A stretch of 64,000 nucleotides of DNA from MH13 sp040219355 (GTDB lineage Bacteria > Pseudomonadota > Alphaproteobacteria > Rhizobiales > MH13): positions 124,001-188,000 of the forward strand of contig JAVJSN010000002.1 in NCBI GenBank assembly GCA_040219355.1, in the 5' to 3' direction. This document shows positions 1 to 8,861 of the stretch, piece by piece (the first letter of the stretch is position 1; every line of letters begins with the position of its first letter). A model generated the notes under the pieces. That model saw only the letters and a program-made list of their open reading frames with translations. It did no database searches and had not been told where the DNA came from. Position numbers and translations under genes: made by a program.

Positions 1-268
1 TGAACCAGTGAAGGATCGCTGGTTTTTCCGGCGCGCCCTGTCCGTCGATGGCAATGCTGGCAGCAAGTGTGTCATCGATAGCGGCCCACCATATCGCGTT
101 GTGAGGGTGGCTCAATCGACCGACAAAGGGTGCAAGCTCGCTTGCCACTTTGATCTCGAAAGCTGCGCCGAAGCCGACCAGATCGGCATAGTAGGACGCG
201 TGCATTGAGACGATTTGCCCGATCAGCGTGGGGATGTAGCCTTCACCATAGGTAAGGCCCTCGCTCAT
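1..268 (-). CDS. GNAT-family acetyltransferase, C-terminally incomplete (runs off window)
   Basis: The reverse strand is open from an ATG at 268 to the first base of the window, giving 89 residues with no stop. The start reads MSEGLTYGEGYIPTLIGQ and continues with a MHASYYADLVGFG segment and an FEIKVASELAPFV segment, a pattern I recall from GNAT N-acetyltransferases often linked to MarR-like regulators. The C-terminal half with the acetyl-CoA loop lies outside the window. Its ATG overlaps the stop codon of the upstream acetyltransferase gene (ATGA), so the two are probably translated together. The assignment rests on the N-terminal half only; the substrate is unknown. Confidence 0.6.
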   Translation of the reverse strand, partial: MSEGLTYGEGYIPTLIGQIVSMHASYYADLVGFGAAFEIKVASELAPFVGRLSHPHNAIWWAAIDDTLAASIAIDGQGAPEKPAILHWF

Positions 269-747
269 AACACCTTCGTCATGAACACGGAGTTCGGGTC
301 CAGTGTGTAGTCGCCAAAGGGTTCGCATACGGTGAAGCCACGCTTTTCATAAAGCTTGCGGGCCGGTTCAAAATAGTCGAACGAGCCTGTTTCCAACGAA
401 AGACGTTCCATGCCTTTGGCGCTGGCATGCGCGATCAAGTGGTCGAGCATCTGCGCGCCAATACCGTTGCCGCGTCGCGCTTCGACGGTGCGCATGCTTT
501 TGATTTCGCCATGGCGGCGGCCATCAGCCTCAGGCGCAATTTCTTTGATAGCGCCGATGACCAGAAGATCGTCGCTGGAGCCTTTGTCTTGCCATCCGGC
601 AAAGAAGGCCACTTCGGGGACTTTGAGTGCATCCAGATCGAGCGCATGGACACTGCCCGGCGGTGTGACAGCGATGTTGGTGTCGAGGTGAAATTTCAAC
701 AGATCAATGATGGCTGGGTGATCAAGATCGCCGGGAATAATGTGCAT
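265..747 (-). CDS. GNAT-family N-acetyltransferase
   Basis: About 160 residues, the usual size of a single-domain GNAT enzyme that moves an acetyl group from acetyl-CoA to an amine. The acetyl-CoA pyrophosphate loop is visible as RRGNGIGAQ about 95 residues in, preceded by the IKSMRTV strand, and the C-terminal part has the typical FYEP/LYEKRGF-like segment (YFEPARKLYEKRGF). I took the ATG at 747; a GTG three codons earlier is possible. The gene overlaps the next acetyltransferase by four bases and follows the HTH-cupin regulator closely, so the three may form one transcript. The substrate cannot be deduced. Confidence 0.8.
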   Translation of the reverse strand: MHIIPGDLDHPAIIDLLKFHLDTNIAVTPPGSVHALDLDALKVPEVAFFAGWQDKGSSDDLLVIGAIKEIAPEADGRRHGEIKSMRTVEARRGNGIGAQMLDHLIAHASAKGMERLSLETGSFDYFEPARKLYEKRGFTVCEPFGDYTLDPNSVFMTKVL

Positions 748-770
748 GGGTGTCACTCGTCGTGGGGGAA

Positions 771-1337
771 TTATTGTCGGGCCAGTGCAACAAGATACGT
801 GCAGGCACTTCCGGCGTTGTTCTCAAACGTCACATCGCTGGTTTTAGCCAAGCCGATGCTATCGCCGGTTTCCAGAATGTGGGTTTGGCCGAGGGTTTGT
901 AGGGTCAAGGTACCTTCCAGAATGTGGATGACTTCCTTGATGCCATCAAAGCCCGTTGATGGGATCGTCACGGAGGCGCCCGCTGGCAGATAGATTTTGG
1001 CCATCTCAATAGGATTGTCTGTGGTACGGAAAACTTGGCGGCGCACATAGTGAGATTCTGGGTCTTCCCAGAGAGGTTGATCATGTGTTCGTTGCACAGC
1101 GCCGGCTTGCCGCTCCGCGCGCATGAGCAACCCTGCCAAAGTGAGATCAAAGGCATTGGCGAGCCGTACCAAAACGCTTGCGGTGGGGCTCATCTCGCCA
1201 CGTTCGATCTTTGAAATGGCAGCTTTGGAAACACCAGATCGTCCGGCCAGATCCGACATCGACCATTTGCGTGCCTTGCGTTCAAATTGGATGCGGCGTG
1301 CGAGGGCTTGGCCTGAAGTGTCTACTAAAGTATCCAT
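771..1337 (-). CDS. XRE-family HTH regulator with C-terminal cupin domain
   Basis: 188 residues. Residues about 8-65 form a Cro/C1-type helix-turn-helix (LAGRSGVSKAAISKIERGEMSP), and residues about 110-185 form a small cupin barrel (HILEGTL and LETGD strands). This is the architecture of small-ligand responsive regulators such as those for polyamine or amino-acid metabolism. The start at 1337 is chosen because AGGAG lies just upstream of this ATG; an earlier in-frame start would add 12 residues without a better ribosome site. It lies directly upstream of two acetyltransferases on the same strand and probably controls them. The ligand is unknown. Confidence 0.85.
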   Translation of the reverse strand: MDTLVDTSGQALARRIQFERKARKWSMSDLAGRSGVSKAAISKIERGEMSPTASVLVRLANAFDLTLAGLLMRAERQAGAVQRTHDQPLWEDPESHYVRRQVFRTTDNPIEMAKIYLPAGASVTIPSTGFDGIKEVIHILEGTLTLQTLGQTHILETGDSIGLAKTSDVTFENNAGSACTYLVALARQ

Positions 1338-1400
1338 AATTCTCCTATAGTGGATGGGGCAATTACACGTCAAGCCTCGATGTTAGGCCACACTTAGCAG

Positions 1401-1509
1401 CGTCATCCCTGTGCTTGTCACAGGGATCCATTTCGCCACGTAACCGGCGACCACTATGTCAGCGACAAACGCGTTGGAATGGATCCCCGCCACAAGGGCG
1501 AGGATGACG
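1401..1509. repeat. Dispersed palindromic element, copy A
   Basis: This element begins CGTCATCC, ends GGATGACG, and has inner GGATCC-containing arms around a variable middle, so the whole is an imperfect long inverted repeat. The right part (TGGATCCCCGCCACAAGG, then GCGAGGATGACG) is identical to copy B at 4120-4229, while the middle differs. It fills the gap between the HTH-cupin start and the aldo/keto reductase stop. It resembles the short palindromic intergenic repeats known in alphaproteobacteria; no transposase is encoded. Confidence 0.75.
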
Positions 1510-1529
1510 TTTTGCTCGATGGAAAGCGC

Positions 1530-2576
1530 TTAAGGGCAGGTGTTGGGCCGAGCCCTGTGCAGCTCGTTTATAGCCTTGTCCAAATCCTCATCCCACGGCA
1601 TCTGCCAGGCAGCTATATCGTGTTTCAGCTGCTCCATACTGGTCGCGCCGATGATGGATGAAGCCAGGAACGGCTTGGATGTGGTGAAACGGATCGCGGT
1701 TTGGGAGTAGTCCAGTCCGCGCGCATCACACAGTGCGAAATAATCCTCCAACGCAGCATCTGCACCGGGGCCTTCATACCGTGAAGCGCGGCCAAACAGC
1801 GTTTTGCGAGCACCCGCAGGTTCAGCGCCACCGCGATATTTCCCGGTCAAGAAACCTTGCGCCAAAGGTGAGTAAGCCAACAATCCGACATCCTCACGCA
1901 TGCCCACCTCAGCCAAGGCCGTTTCGTAGGTTCGGTTGACGACGTTGTAAGCATTCTGGATCGAGGCGACGCGCGCTTGGCCTTTGGACTCGGCAGTCTG
2001 CAGCCATTTCATCGTGCCCCAGGCGCTTTCATTGGAAAGGCCAATGGCGCGAACCTTTCCGGATTTCACCAACTCATCAAAGGCGCCCAGCGTTTCTTCA
2101 ATGGCAACTTCGGGGCCTTCGGTTGGTTCCCAGACGATAGGGTTGGTGCCGAAAATCGAGAACGGGCGGCCCGGCCAGTGCAGCTGGTAAAGATCGATAT
2201 AGTCGGTTTGCAGTCGCTTCAACGATCCATCGACGGCTTCCATGATAGAGGCGCGGGTGGGCAGATCCGGCTTGCCATGCTCGCGGAAATAGGTGGCCGA
2301 TGTTGCGCCAACCGCTTTGGTGGCCAAAATCACCTTGTCGCGGTTTTTGCGGTTCGCAAACCAAGACCCAATGATGGTTTCTGTCGAACCTTGGGTCTCT
2401 GCTTTGGGTGGGATCGAATAAAGCTCGGCAGTGTCGAAGAAGTTGATGCCCTGATCGAGGGCGTAGTCCATCTGCTCGTGGCCTTCAGATTCGCTGTTTT
2501 GCTGGCCCCAGGTCATGGTGCCAAGGCAGATCACCGACACATCCATGCCGGTGCGTCCCAGTGGGCGCTTTTCCAT
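1530..2576 (-). CDS. Aldo/keto reductase (Tas-like)
   Basis: 348 residues with the AKR TIM-barrel signatures: LGRTGMDVSVICLGTMTWG at the start, the catalytic tetrad region NFFDTAELY, the lysine strand ILATKAVG, and the histidine strand YIDLYQLHWPGR. AKRs reduce aldehydes and ketones with NADPH. The length and the DTAELYSIPP segment with an insert after it resemble the Tas/YgdS branch. The ATG at 2576 has AAGGA at good spacing; the longer TTG start five codons upstream is less likely. Stands alone between repeat A and the esterase gene. Physiological substrate unknown. Confidence 0.88.
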   Translation of the reverse strand: MEKRPLGRTGMDVSVICLGTMTWGQQNSESEGHEQMDYALDQGINFFDTAELYSIPPKAETQGSTETIIGSWFANRKNRDKVILATKAVGATSATYFREHGKPDLPTRASIMEAVDGSLKRLQTDYIDLYQLHWPGRPFSIFGTNPIVWEPTEGPEVAIEETLGAFDELVKSGKVRAIGLSNESAWGTMKWLQTAESKGQARVASIQNAYNVVNRTYETALAEVGMREDVGLLAYSPLAQGFLTGKYRGGAEPAGARKTLFGRASRYEGPGADAALEDYFALCDARGLDYSQTAIRFTTSKPFLASSIIGATSMEQLKHDIAAWQMPWDEDLDKAINELHRARPNTCP

Positions 2577-2612
2577 GGGTCGTTCCTTCAAAGTGTTTCA
2601 TAGAGGGGAGCG

Positions 2613-3239
2613 TCAGCCCTGGTCGGCGACGCGGGAAAGAAGGTCTTCAACGTAGGGCATGATGCGCTCCACGATCAAGCCAATGCCTTCAGCGGTTGGG
2701 TGAATACCGTCAGAAAGATTGAGTTCTGGCACAGATGCAACCCCATCGAGAAAAAAGGGATAGTGGATGGCATCATAAGTTTCTGCCAATTCGCCATAGA
2801 TCGGGTTGAACGCTGCGCCATAAGCCTCGCCCATATTGGGTGGGGCGATCATTCCAGCCAAAAGCACCGGCAAACCACGTTCTGAAAGGTTGGCCAATAT
2901 GCCATCCAGCGAGGCCCGTGTGACGGCGGGATCGATGCCGCGTAAAGCATCATTGGCGCCAAGTTCGACGATCACCGCATCGGTCGCTGGGTCCATCGAC
3001 CAATCCAGCCGGGCAAGACCGCCGGAGCTCGTGTCACCGGACACGCCTGCATCGAGCACGCGCACATCATAGCCTTCGGCCAGCAAAGCTGCTTCCAGCT
3101 GCGCCGGAAACCCTTCACCTGGAGCCAATCCATAGCCTGCAGTAAGGCTGTCGCCGAGCGCCATCAAGGTGATTGGTTCAGCGCGCACCGAGGTGATGGT
3201 CATCAGGCAAGCGGCTAAGATGACAAAGAGTTTAGACAT
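2613..3239 (-). CDS. tesA: Exported GDSL/SGNH arylesterase, TesA-like
   Basis: 208 residues. The N-terminus MSKLFVILAACLMTITSVRA looks like a signal peptide with cleavage after A, so the enzyme should be periplasmic. Block I is LMALGDSLTAGYG with the catalytic Ser, block III ELGANDALRG, and block V DGIHPTAEG with the catalytic Asp and His. These are the marks of the multifunctional TesA/arylesterase group, which hydrolyses thioesters and esters. The start at 3239 is chosen because the upstream extension lacks a signal peptide and would overlap the divergent gene. It is divergent from a YbbA-like ABC gene, as in E. coli. Confidence 0.88.
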   Translation of the reverse strand: MSKLFVILAACLMTITSVRAEPITLMALGDSLTAGYGLAPGEGFPAQLEAALLAEGYDVRVLDAGVSGDTSSGGLARLDWSMDPATDAVIVELGANDALRGIDPAVTRASLDGILANLSERGLPVLLAGMIAPPNMGEAYGAAFNPIYGELAETYDAIHYPFFLDGVASVPELNLSDGIHPTAEGIGLIVERIMPYVEDLLSRVADQG

Positions 3240-3363
3240 GGCGGCGGAAGATTGGCGTAAGTTGAGACCTTGGAGCATCAGCTCGGCGTTCCTATTTGAT
3301 CGAGTACGATCGATGCGACGTAAGGCGCATGACCCCCCATTTCCAGCTTGAACGGAAAATCTT

Positions 3364-4095
3364 GTGACAACGTCCGCCTTAAACACATCCACTCAATCTA
3401 TTATTGCGCTCAATGATGTCCACCTTTCTCTTGGGTCTGGCGCAGCGCGGGTGGATATATTGAAGGGCGCCAGTCTGGATGTTGCGGCGGGCACCTCGGT
3501 GGGTTTGGTGGGGCCATCGGGGTCCGGCAAGTCGACGCTTTTGATGGTGCTGGCCGGACTGGAGCGACCGACCTCCGGTTCTGTGCGCGTAGGCGATGCG
3601 GTGCTCACAGATTTGTCCGAGGACAAGCTGGCAGCGTTTCGTGGGCGCGAGATTGGCATAGTCTTTCAGTCTTTCCACCTCATCCCGACCATGACGGCGC
3701 TGGAAAATGTCGCAGTGCCGTTGGAGCTGGCAGGGCACGACGATCCGTTTGGCGCGGCCAAAGCGGAACTAGAGGCAGTGGGCCTTGGCGAGCGAAATAC
3801 GCATTATCCAACGCAGCTTTCCGGCGGGGAGCAGCAGCGCGTGGCCGTTGCCCGTGCGCTGGCGCCTAAGCCCACAATTCTTGTGGCCGATGAGCCAACA
3901 GGAAACCTGGACGGCCCGACCGGCCGGCAAATCGCTGACCTTTTGTTTGAGGCACCCGCCAAACGCGGCACAACCTTGGTGCTCGTGACCCACGATCTAA
4001 CCTTGGCGCAGCGATGCGACCGGCAGGTGCATTTGGAAGGTGGCTGCGTTGTCGAAGACGCGCAAGCCAAGGCTCTTCCAGAGGCAGCGGAATGA
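3364..4095 (+). CDS. ybbA: ABC transporter ATP-binding protein, YbbA/LolD-like
   Basis: 243 residues. Walker A is GPSGSGKST, the signature is LSGGEQQRVAVARAL, and Walker B is ILVADEPTGNLD, which is characteristic of the MacB/LolD/YbbA group. It should energise the large permease encoded downstream. The first in-frame start is a GTG at 3364; no ATG exists before the Walker A motif. Divergent from the TesA-like gene. In E. coli the tesA-ybbA-ybbP arrangement is the same, so this synteny supports the assignment. What the pair transports or extracts is not established for the family. Confidence 0.9.
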   Translation: MTTSALNTSTQSIIALNDVHLSLGSGAARVDILKGASLDVAAGTSVGLVGPSGSGKSTLLMVLAGLERPTSGSVRVGDAVLTDLSEDKLAAFRGREIGIVFQSFHLIPTMTALENVAVPLELAGHDDPFGAAKAELEAVGLGERNTHYPTQLSGGEQQRVAVARALAPKPTILVADEPTGNLDGPTGRQIADLLFEAPAKRGTTLVLVTHDLTLAQRCDRQVHLEGGCVVEDAQAKALPEAAE

Positions 4096-4119
4096 TGATG
4101 AGCTTGGACCACATCTTGC

Positions 4120-4229
4120 CGTCATCTCTGTGCGTGTCACAGAGATCCATTCCGTTGAGTGGCTTGGCGAAAGCTATGATTGGAACACATTCATTGGAGT
4201 GGATCCCCGCCACAAGGGCGAGGATGACG
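4120..4229. repeat. Dispersed palindromic element, copy B
   Basis: Begins CGTCATCT and ends GGATGACG, with the same right arm as copy A (TGGATCCCCGCCACAAGG). The left arm carries compensating changes: CTCTGTGC...CACAGAG where copy A has CCCTGTGC...CACAGGG, so the left sub-hairpin is conserved as a structure. It sits between the ATPase and permease genes of one transporter and happens to leave an open frame through it. Confidence 0.75.
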
Positions 4230-4252
4230 CCATTGTGGGTGAGGGTATTTTG

Positions 4253-6859
4253 ATGGCCGATATCACCGCCACAAGCGCGGCCCCACTCGGTCGACCGTCA
4301 TCCAGCCTTGCCCTGAGTTTCGCTTATGCCATGCGCGAGTTGCGCGGCGGCTTGCGTGGGTTCGCGATTTTTCTGGCCTGTATCGCACTTGGCGTTGCCT
4401 CCATTGCAGGCGTGAACGCGCTCGCTCAATCGATGACCGGCGGCCTGGCCAATGAAGGCCGGGCGATCTTAGGCGGTGATGTGCAACTGGAGCTGATTCA
4501 GCGCGAGGTAACGCCGGGGGAACGTGCGTTCCTCGACGCGCAGGGCGCAGAGATGATGACCATTGCCGATTTGCGTGGGATGGCCCGCACGGGCGATGAA
4601 CAAGACCAAACCGTGGTTGAGATCAAAGCGGTCGATGACTCCTATCCGATGGTGTCGGAACTGACGTTTTTTGATGGTACAGGGCAAATACGCTCTGATC
4701 TTCACACGGTTCTGGCAGAGCAAGATGGCGCGTTTGGCCTGCTCGCTGAGGGTACGCTCGCAGCTCGCCTTGATGTTGAGGTGGGCGAGACCATTCGTCT
4801 TGGTGAGCACGCCTTTCAGCTTCGCGGCATCATAGAGCGCGAGCCGGATCGCTTGTCTTCTGGTTTCGGCTTTGGGCCAAGAGCCATGGTGTCCGACCAG
4901 GGTCTGGCAGCCAGCGAATTGGTACAGCCGGGCAGTTTGGTGGAATGGGAATACACGCTCGCATTTCCAGAGCCACTGGATCAGGCTGGCCTCGATGCTT
5001 TTGAAACCGCCGCCAATGAAGCACACCCGGATGCCGGATGGCGCGTGCGTGATCGCACCGAGGCAAGCCCGCGCCTTACGGGCGCGATCAATCAGTTCGC
5101 GCAATTTTTAACGCTGGTTGGCCTCACAGCCCTGGTGGTTGGCGGCGTGGGCGTGGCCAACGCGGTGCGCGCGTTCGTTGAATCCAAGCGCAAAGTGATC
5201 GCCACTTTCAAGTCACTGGGTGCCGCCGGGCCGTTCGTGTTCCGCGTGCAGTTCTTCCAGGTTATGGCGATTGCGTTTCTCGGCATTGTTATCGGACTCG
5301 TGGTTGGTGCTTTGGTGCCGTGGGCGGTGCAGCTTCTGTTCGGTGATTTTTTGCCCGTACCGCTCGACACGCGCCTTTATCCGGACGCGTTGGGTCTGGC
5401 AGCGCTCTATGGAGTGCTGGTGGCGTTGGCGTTTGCGCTTTGGCCGCTCGGTACAGTGCGCGATGTGCCGGCGACGGCATTGTTCCGCGATGTCGGCGGC
5501 AACTCACGACGCTTTCCGCGCTGGATTTATTTGCTTGGCGCTGCCGCTGCGATGATAGGGCTGGGCGTTGTAGCCTTTCTGGTGTCGGACAGCCAATTTA
5601 TTGCCGCGATCTATCTGGCCGCGGCGGGCGCTAGCTTTGTCATCCTGCGGCTTGTTGGCTGGGCCGTGATGGCCATTGCCAAGCGCAGCCCTCGGCCTAA
5701 ATCGACGGCGGCGAGGCTTGCGCTCGGCAACATTCACCGTCCCGGCGCGCTCACGCCCTCGGTGATCCTGTCGCTTGGTTTGGGGCTAACCTTGCTTGTG
5801 GCCTTGGCGCTGATCGATGCCAATTTGCGGCGCCAACTGACCGATTCCATCCCGGATGTTGCGCCAAGCTTTTTCTTCTTGGACATTCAGAACAGCCAGA
5901 TCGATGGTTTTAAATCGCTGATTGCCGAGGAAGCTCCGACAGCGACGCTGGAAAGTGTGCCCATGCTGCGCGGTCGGTTGATTTCCTTGCAGGGCATTCC
6001 CGCGGCTGAGTTTGATGCTCCACCTGAAGCAGCATGGGTGCTGCAAGGCGATCGCGGTATCACCTATGAGGCAGAGGCGCCGGAAGGCACCGAATTGACA
6101 GAAGGAGAATGGTGGCCCGCCGACTATGCAGGCGAGCCGCTGGTCTCTTTCATTGATGAGGAAGGCAAACAGCTTGGTCTTGAGCTTGGCGATATGCTGA
6201 CCGTCAATGTGCTCGGTCGCGAGATAACGGCTCGCATCGCCAATTTCCGAGCGGTTGAGTGGCAATCACTGGAAATCAACTTTGCCATGGTCTTCTCGCC
6301 CAACGCTCTGGCGGGCGCGCCGCATGCCCATCTGGCCACGGTGACCTATGAGAGCGAGGCCGATGATGAAACTGAACTGGCGCTGTTGCGCACAGTGACG
6401 GCGGCGTTTCCCGGTATCACATCGGTGCGCATTTCAGACGCGCTGGATGAGGTGAACGCTTTGGTGGAGGATTTGGCGCTGGCCGTGCGTGGCGCAGCAT
6501 CTGTCACGCTGATTGCCTCCATATTGGTGCTTGCTGGCGCGCTTGCAGCTGGGCATCGACATCGGCTGTACGATGCGGTGATCCTCAAAACACTCGGCGC
6601 GACGCGCGGGCGCATTCTTGGAGCGTTTTTGTTGGAATACGCTTTGCTCGGCCTAGCAGCCGCGACATTTGGTTTGGCGGCGGGCAGCTTTGCGGCTTTT
6701 GCGGTGCTTGAATATGTTATGACGGCTGGGTTCACCTTCCTGCCCTCAGTGGCCTTCGGTGCGGTTGCTATCGCGCTGCTTCTGACTGTCGGTTTGGGGC
6801 TGATCGGCACCTGGCAAATTCTTGGCCAAAAGCCCGCGCCTGTTCTGCGTAATCTCTAG
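4253..6859 (+). CDS. ybbP: ABC transporter permease, YbbP/FtsX-like
   Basis: 868 residues. One membrane span lies near the N-terminus (GLRGFAIFLACIALGVASIAG), followed by a large periplasmic part, then clusters of hydrophobic segments: the first FtsX-type block around residues 285-410, more spans around 430-480 and 510-530, and a second FtsX block at the C-terminus (about 740-868). This matches the YbbP family, partners of YbbA. The start at 4253 has GTGAGGG upstream; an upstream ATG at 4040 would translate through repeat copy B and is rejected. The gene follows its ATPase after the repeat, so the element lies inside the presumed operon. The substrate is unknown. Confidence 0.88.
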   Translation: MADITATSAAPLGRPSSSLALSFAYAMRELRGGLRGFAIFLACIALGVASIAGVNALAQSMTGGLANEGRAILGGDVQLELIQREVTPGERAFLDAQGAEMMTIADLRGMARTGDEQDQTVVEIKAVDDSYPMVSELTFFDGTGQIRSDLHTVLAEQDGAFGLLAEGTLAARLDVEVGETIRLGEHAFQLRGIIEREPDRLSSGFGFGPRAMVSDQGLAASELVQPGSLVEWEYTLAFPEPLDQAGLDAFETAANEAHPDAGWRVRDRTEASPRLTGAINQFAQFLTLVGLTALVVGGVGVANAVRAFVESKRKVIATFKSLGAAGPFVFRVQFFQVMAIAFLGIVIGLVVGALVPWAVQLLFGDFLPVPLDTRLYPDALGLAALYGVLVALAFALWPLGTVRDVPATALFRDVGGNSRRFPRWIYLLGAAAAMIGLGVVAFLVSDSQFIAAIYLAAAGASFVILRLVGWAVMAIAKRSPRPKSTAARLALGNIHRPGALTPSVILSLGLGLTLLVALALIDANLRRQLTDSIPDVAPSFFFLDIQNSQIDGFKSLIAEEAPTATLESVPMLRGRLISLQGIPAAEFDAPPEAAWVLQGDRGITYEAEAPEGTELTEGEWWPADYAGEPLVSFIDEEGKQLGLELGDMLTVNVLGREITARIANFRAVEWQSLEINFAMVFSPNALAGAPHAHLATVTYESEADDETELALLRTVTAAFPGITSVRISDALDEVNALVEDLALAVRGAASVTLIASILVLAGALAAGHRHRLYDAVILKTLGATRGRILGAFLLEYALLGLAAATFGLAAGSFAAFAVLEYVMTAGFTFLPSVAFGAVAIALLLTVGLGLIGTWQILGQKPAPVLRNL

Positions 6860-7054
6860 GGTTTCGACCCTAAGTGCCCTTAGGTCAGTGTGTTTGGTTA
6901 GGGATTTCTTGAATATCGACCTATTCTCGCCTGAATGGGTCTTGTGATTGTTGCCGTTGATATACATATTATCCCCAATATCCGAGTTTCGTGGGCAAAC
7001 ATGGCGTTTGACCCACCTTTTTGGCCGTTTTCGACCATTTGGAGAGACAAGAAC

Positions 7055-7810
7055 ATGAACAACCCGCTTCGCGACGGTTACGTCCAACAGGGCGCGCAGA
7101 CAGCCGCAGGCATTGATGAAGGCCTTCGCGCCTACATGCTGAAGGTCTACAACTACATGGCCATCGGCCTTGCCATCACCGGCATTGCCGCAATGGGCAT
7201 GTTCCAGCTTGCCGTGGTGCAAGATGCGTCAGGCTCAGTTATCGGGCTGACAGCCATTGGTGAAGCCATCTACACCTCGCCTTTGCGCTGGGTGATCATG
7301 CTTGCCCCGCTTGGCGCTGTGTTCTTCCTCAGCTTCCGCATCTCAAAGATGAGCGTGCCGGCTGCCCAACTTACTTTCTGGGCCTTTGCCGCTGTGATGG
7401 GCATCTCCCTGTCATCGATATTCCTGGTGTACACCGCTGAGTCGATCACGCGTGTATTCTTCATCACCTCGGCAGCCTTCGGTGCGCTGAGCCTTTGGGG
7501 TTACACCACCAAGCGGGACATTTCCGGTTGGGGCTCGTTCCTCTTCATGGGTCTGATTGGTGTCATCATCGCGTCGGTCGTGAACATCTTCTTGGGTTCT
7601 TCGGCTCTGCAGTTCGCCGTCTCGGTGATTGGTGTTCTGGTGTTCGCTGGCCTCACTGCCTACGACACGCAGCGCATCAAAACGATGTATTATGAGGGCG
7701 ACAGCGTTGAAGCCTCTGGTCGCAAGGCCATTATGGGTGCGCTCAGCCTGTACCTCAACTTCATCAACATGTTCATCATGTTGCTGCAACTTTTTGGTCA
7801 GCGCGAGTAG
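7055..7810 (+). CDS. Bax inhibitor-1/YccA family membrane protein
   Basis: 251 residues with about seven hydrophobic segments: MAIGLAITGIAAMGMF, WVIMLAPLGAVFF, LTFWAFAAVMGISL and others. The motif AGLTAYDTQRIK near residue 205 is typical of the UPF0005/BI-1 family, whose members are proton-linked calcium leak channels or modulators of membrane proteases. The ATG at 7055 has GGAGA at proper distance; longer starts lack support. The gene is monocistronic and ends 27 bases before a strong terminator. Confidence 0.92.
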   Translation: MNNPLRDGYVQQGAQTAAGIDEGLRAYMLKVYNYMAIGLAITGIAAMGMFQLAVVQDASGSVIGLTAIGEAIYTSPLRWVIMLAPLGAVFFLSFRISKMSVPAAQLTFWAFAAVMGISLSSIFLVYTAESITRVFFITSAAFGALSLWGYTTKRDISGWGSFLFMGLIGVIIASVVNIFLGSSALQFAVSVIGVLVFAGLTAYDTQRIKTMYYEGDSVEASGRKAIMGALSLYLNFINMFIMLLQLFGQRE

Positions 7811-7837
7811 TGCTTGCCAAGCTTTAAGAGCTATAGA

Positions 7838-7865
7838 AACCCCGGCAGAGATGCCGGGGTTTTTT
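7838..7865 (+). terminator. Rho-independent terminator after the BI-1 gene
   Basis: A perfect 10-bp stem (AACCCCGGCA / TGCCGGGGTT) with loop GAGA is followed by a T run. Read on the other strand it also has several T's, so it may serve the convergent DMT gene too. Confidence 0.92.
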
Positions 7866-7866
7866 G

Positions 7867-8775
7867 TTAGCGGCGGATTGTCAGCACGCCGGCTGCTACG
7901 ATGAGGACAAGCCCACCAAGTGTCAGCAGATCGGGCAGTTCATCGAAGAACAGAACGCCCCACAGCACTGCAAACCCGACATAGGCGAACTCAAACGTGC
8001 CGATGATCGACGTTGGCGCCTTTTGATAGGCTATGGCTGTACCGACAGAGGCAATGAGAATGGATGCGGTGAGCAGTGCCATTAACTGCCACTCATCAGA
8101 CTTAAGAACGCGCCACGATCCACTCAAGAAGCCATCGCCTGAGAGGTTTGGGAAAACGGCCAGCGCAGTCAGCCCGGCCAGCCCCACCGCCACAAACGCG
8201 ATGTGCAGATGGAATACCAGGGCAAGAGGATGCTCCTCCTGGCAGCGGGTGCGGGTTAGCACCATCGCGCCGGCGAACAGCATTGCTGCCACGATGGGCA
8301 GCAATGCATAGGGCGTGAAGGCCTCACTGCCCGGGCGCAATACCAGTGCGACGCCGATAAAGCCCAAGCCGGCTGCGATGGCGTGCGCTTTGGTGACGAC
8401 ATCATGCGTCCACAGCGCTGAGAATCCGACGATGAATAATGGTAGCGTGTAAAGCGCGGCAGCGGCTGCCGACAGCGGCATGTGGGGCAGCGCGCTATAA
8501 TAGGCGATCCAAACCCCAACCAGTAAAGCTGCGCGCAGGCCGACCCAAAAACCAGATTTGGGCCAAAGGCTGGCCCGGCGACGCAGCACCCAACCTGCCA
8601 CCAGAAGCAGGGGCAAAACGAGTGCGGAGCGCACGGCAAAGAGCTGCCAAATGCCGACTGACGACTCCGCTCCCATCCCTTTGATCAGCGCGTCGCCTAG
8701 CGACATCGCAAAGACGGTGAACATGATGGTGGCGATTGCCAGTGGAAGGTTGTCTGAGGGTGAGGAGTTGGCCAT
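7867..8775 (-). CDS. DMT-superfamily (EamA) transporter
   Basis: 302 residues built from two EamA repeats, about ten predicted membrane helices, e.g. LAIATIMFTVFAMSLG at the start and VLWGVLFFDELPDLLTLGGLVLI at the end. The F-x-E-x-P motif near the end of the second repeat (LFFDELPDLLT) is typical of this family of metabolite exporters. The start at 8775 is a good ATG. Divergent from the arsenic operon, convergent with the BI-1 gene. The substrate is not predictable. Confidence 0.88.
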   Translation of the reverse strand: MANSSPSDNLPLAIATIMFTVFAMSLGDALIKGMGAESSVGIWQLFAVRSALVLPLLLVAGWVLRRRASLWPKSGFWVGLRAALLVGVWIAYYSALPHMPLSAAAAALYTLPLFIVGFSALWTHDVVTKAHAIAAGLGFIGVALVLRPGSEAFTPYALLPIVAAMLFAGAMVLTRTRCQEEHPLALVFHLHIAFVAVGLAGLTALAVFPNLSGDGFLSGSWRVLKSDEWQLMALLTASILIASVGTAIAYQKAPTSIIGTFEFAYVGFAVLWGVLFFDELPDLLTLGGLVLIVAAGVLTIRR

Positions 8776-8841
8776 TGCCGCAGCTAGGCAGGATCAATCT
8801 TGCCTCACAAGGTCAAAGTGTGCCAATTGCGTTCTGTAAAA

Positions 8842-8861
8842 ATATCAATTAATCATGATAT
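8842..8861. promoter_or_regulatory. Candidate ArsR operator
   Basis: The dyad ATATCA-N8-TGATAT ends immediately before the arsR start codon. ArsR-family repressors bind AT-rich dyads of this kind over their own promoter. The position would block transcription or translation start of the operon. Inferred from sequence symmetry alone. Confidence 0.55.

Noticed and set aside
427..993. Plus-strand frame of 188 codons over the GNAT and HTH-cupin genes
   Set aside because: Antisense to two supported genes, and translates to low-quality sequence.
4040..4252. N-terminal extension of the permease gene
   Set aside because: It is translated from the palindromic repeat and overlaps the ATPase gene; the internal ATG at 4253 has a ribosome site.
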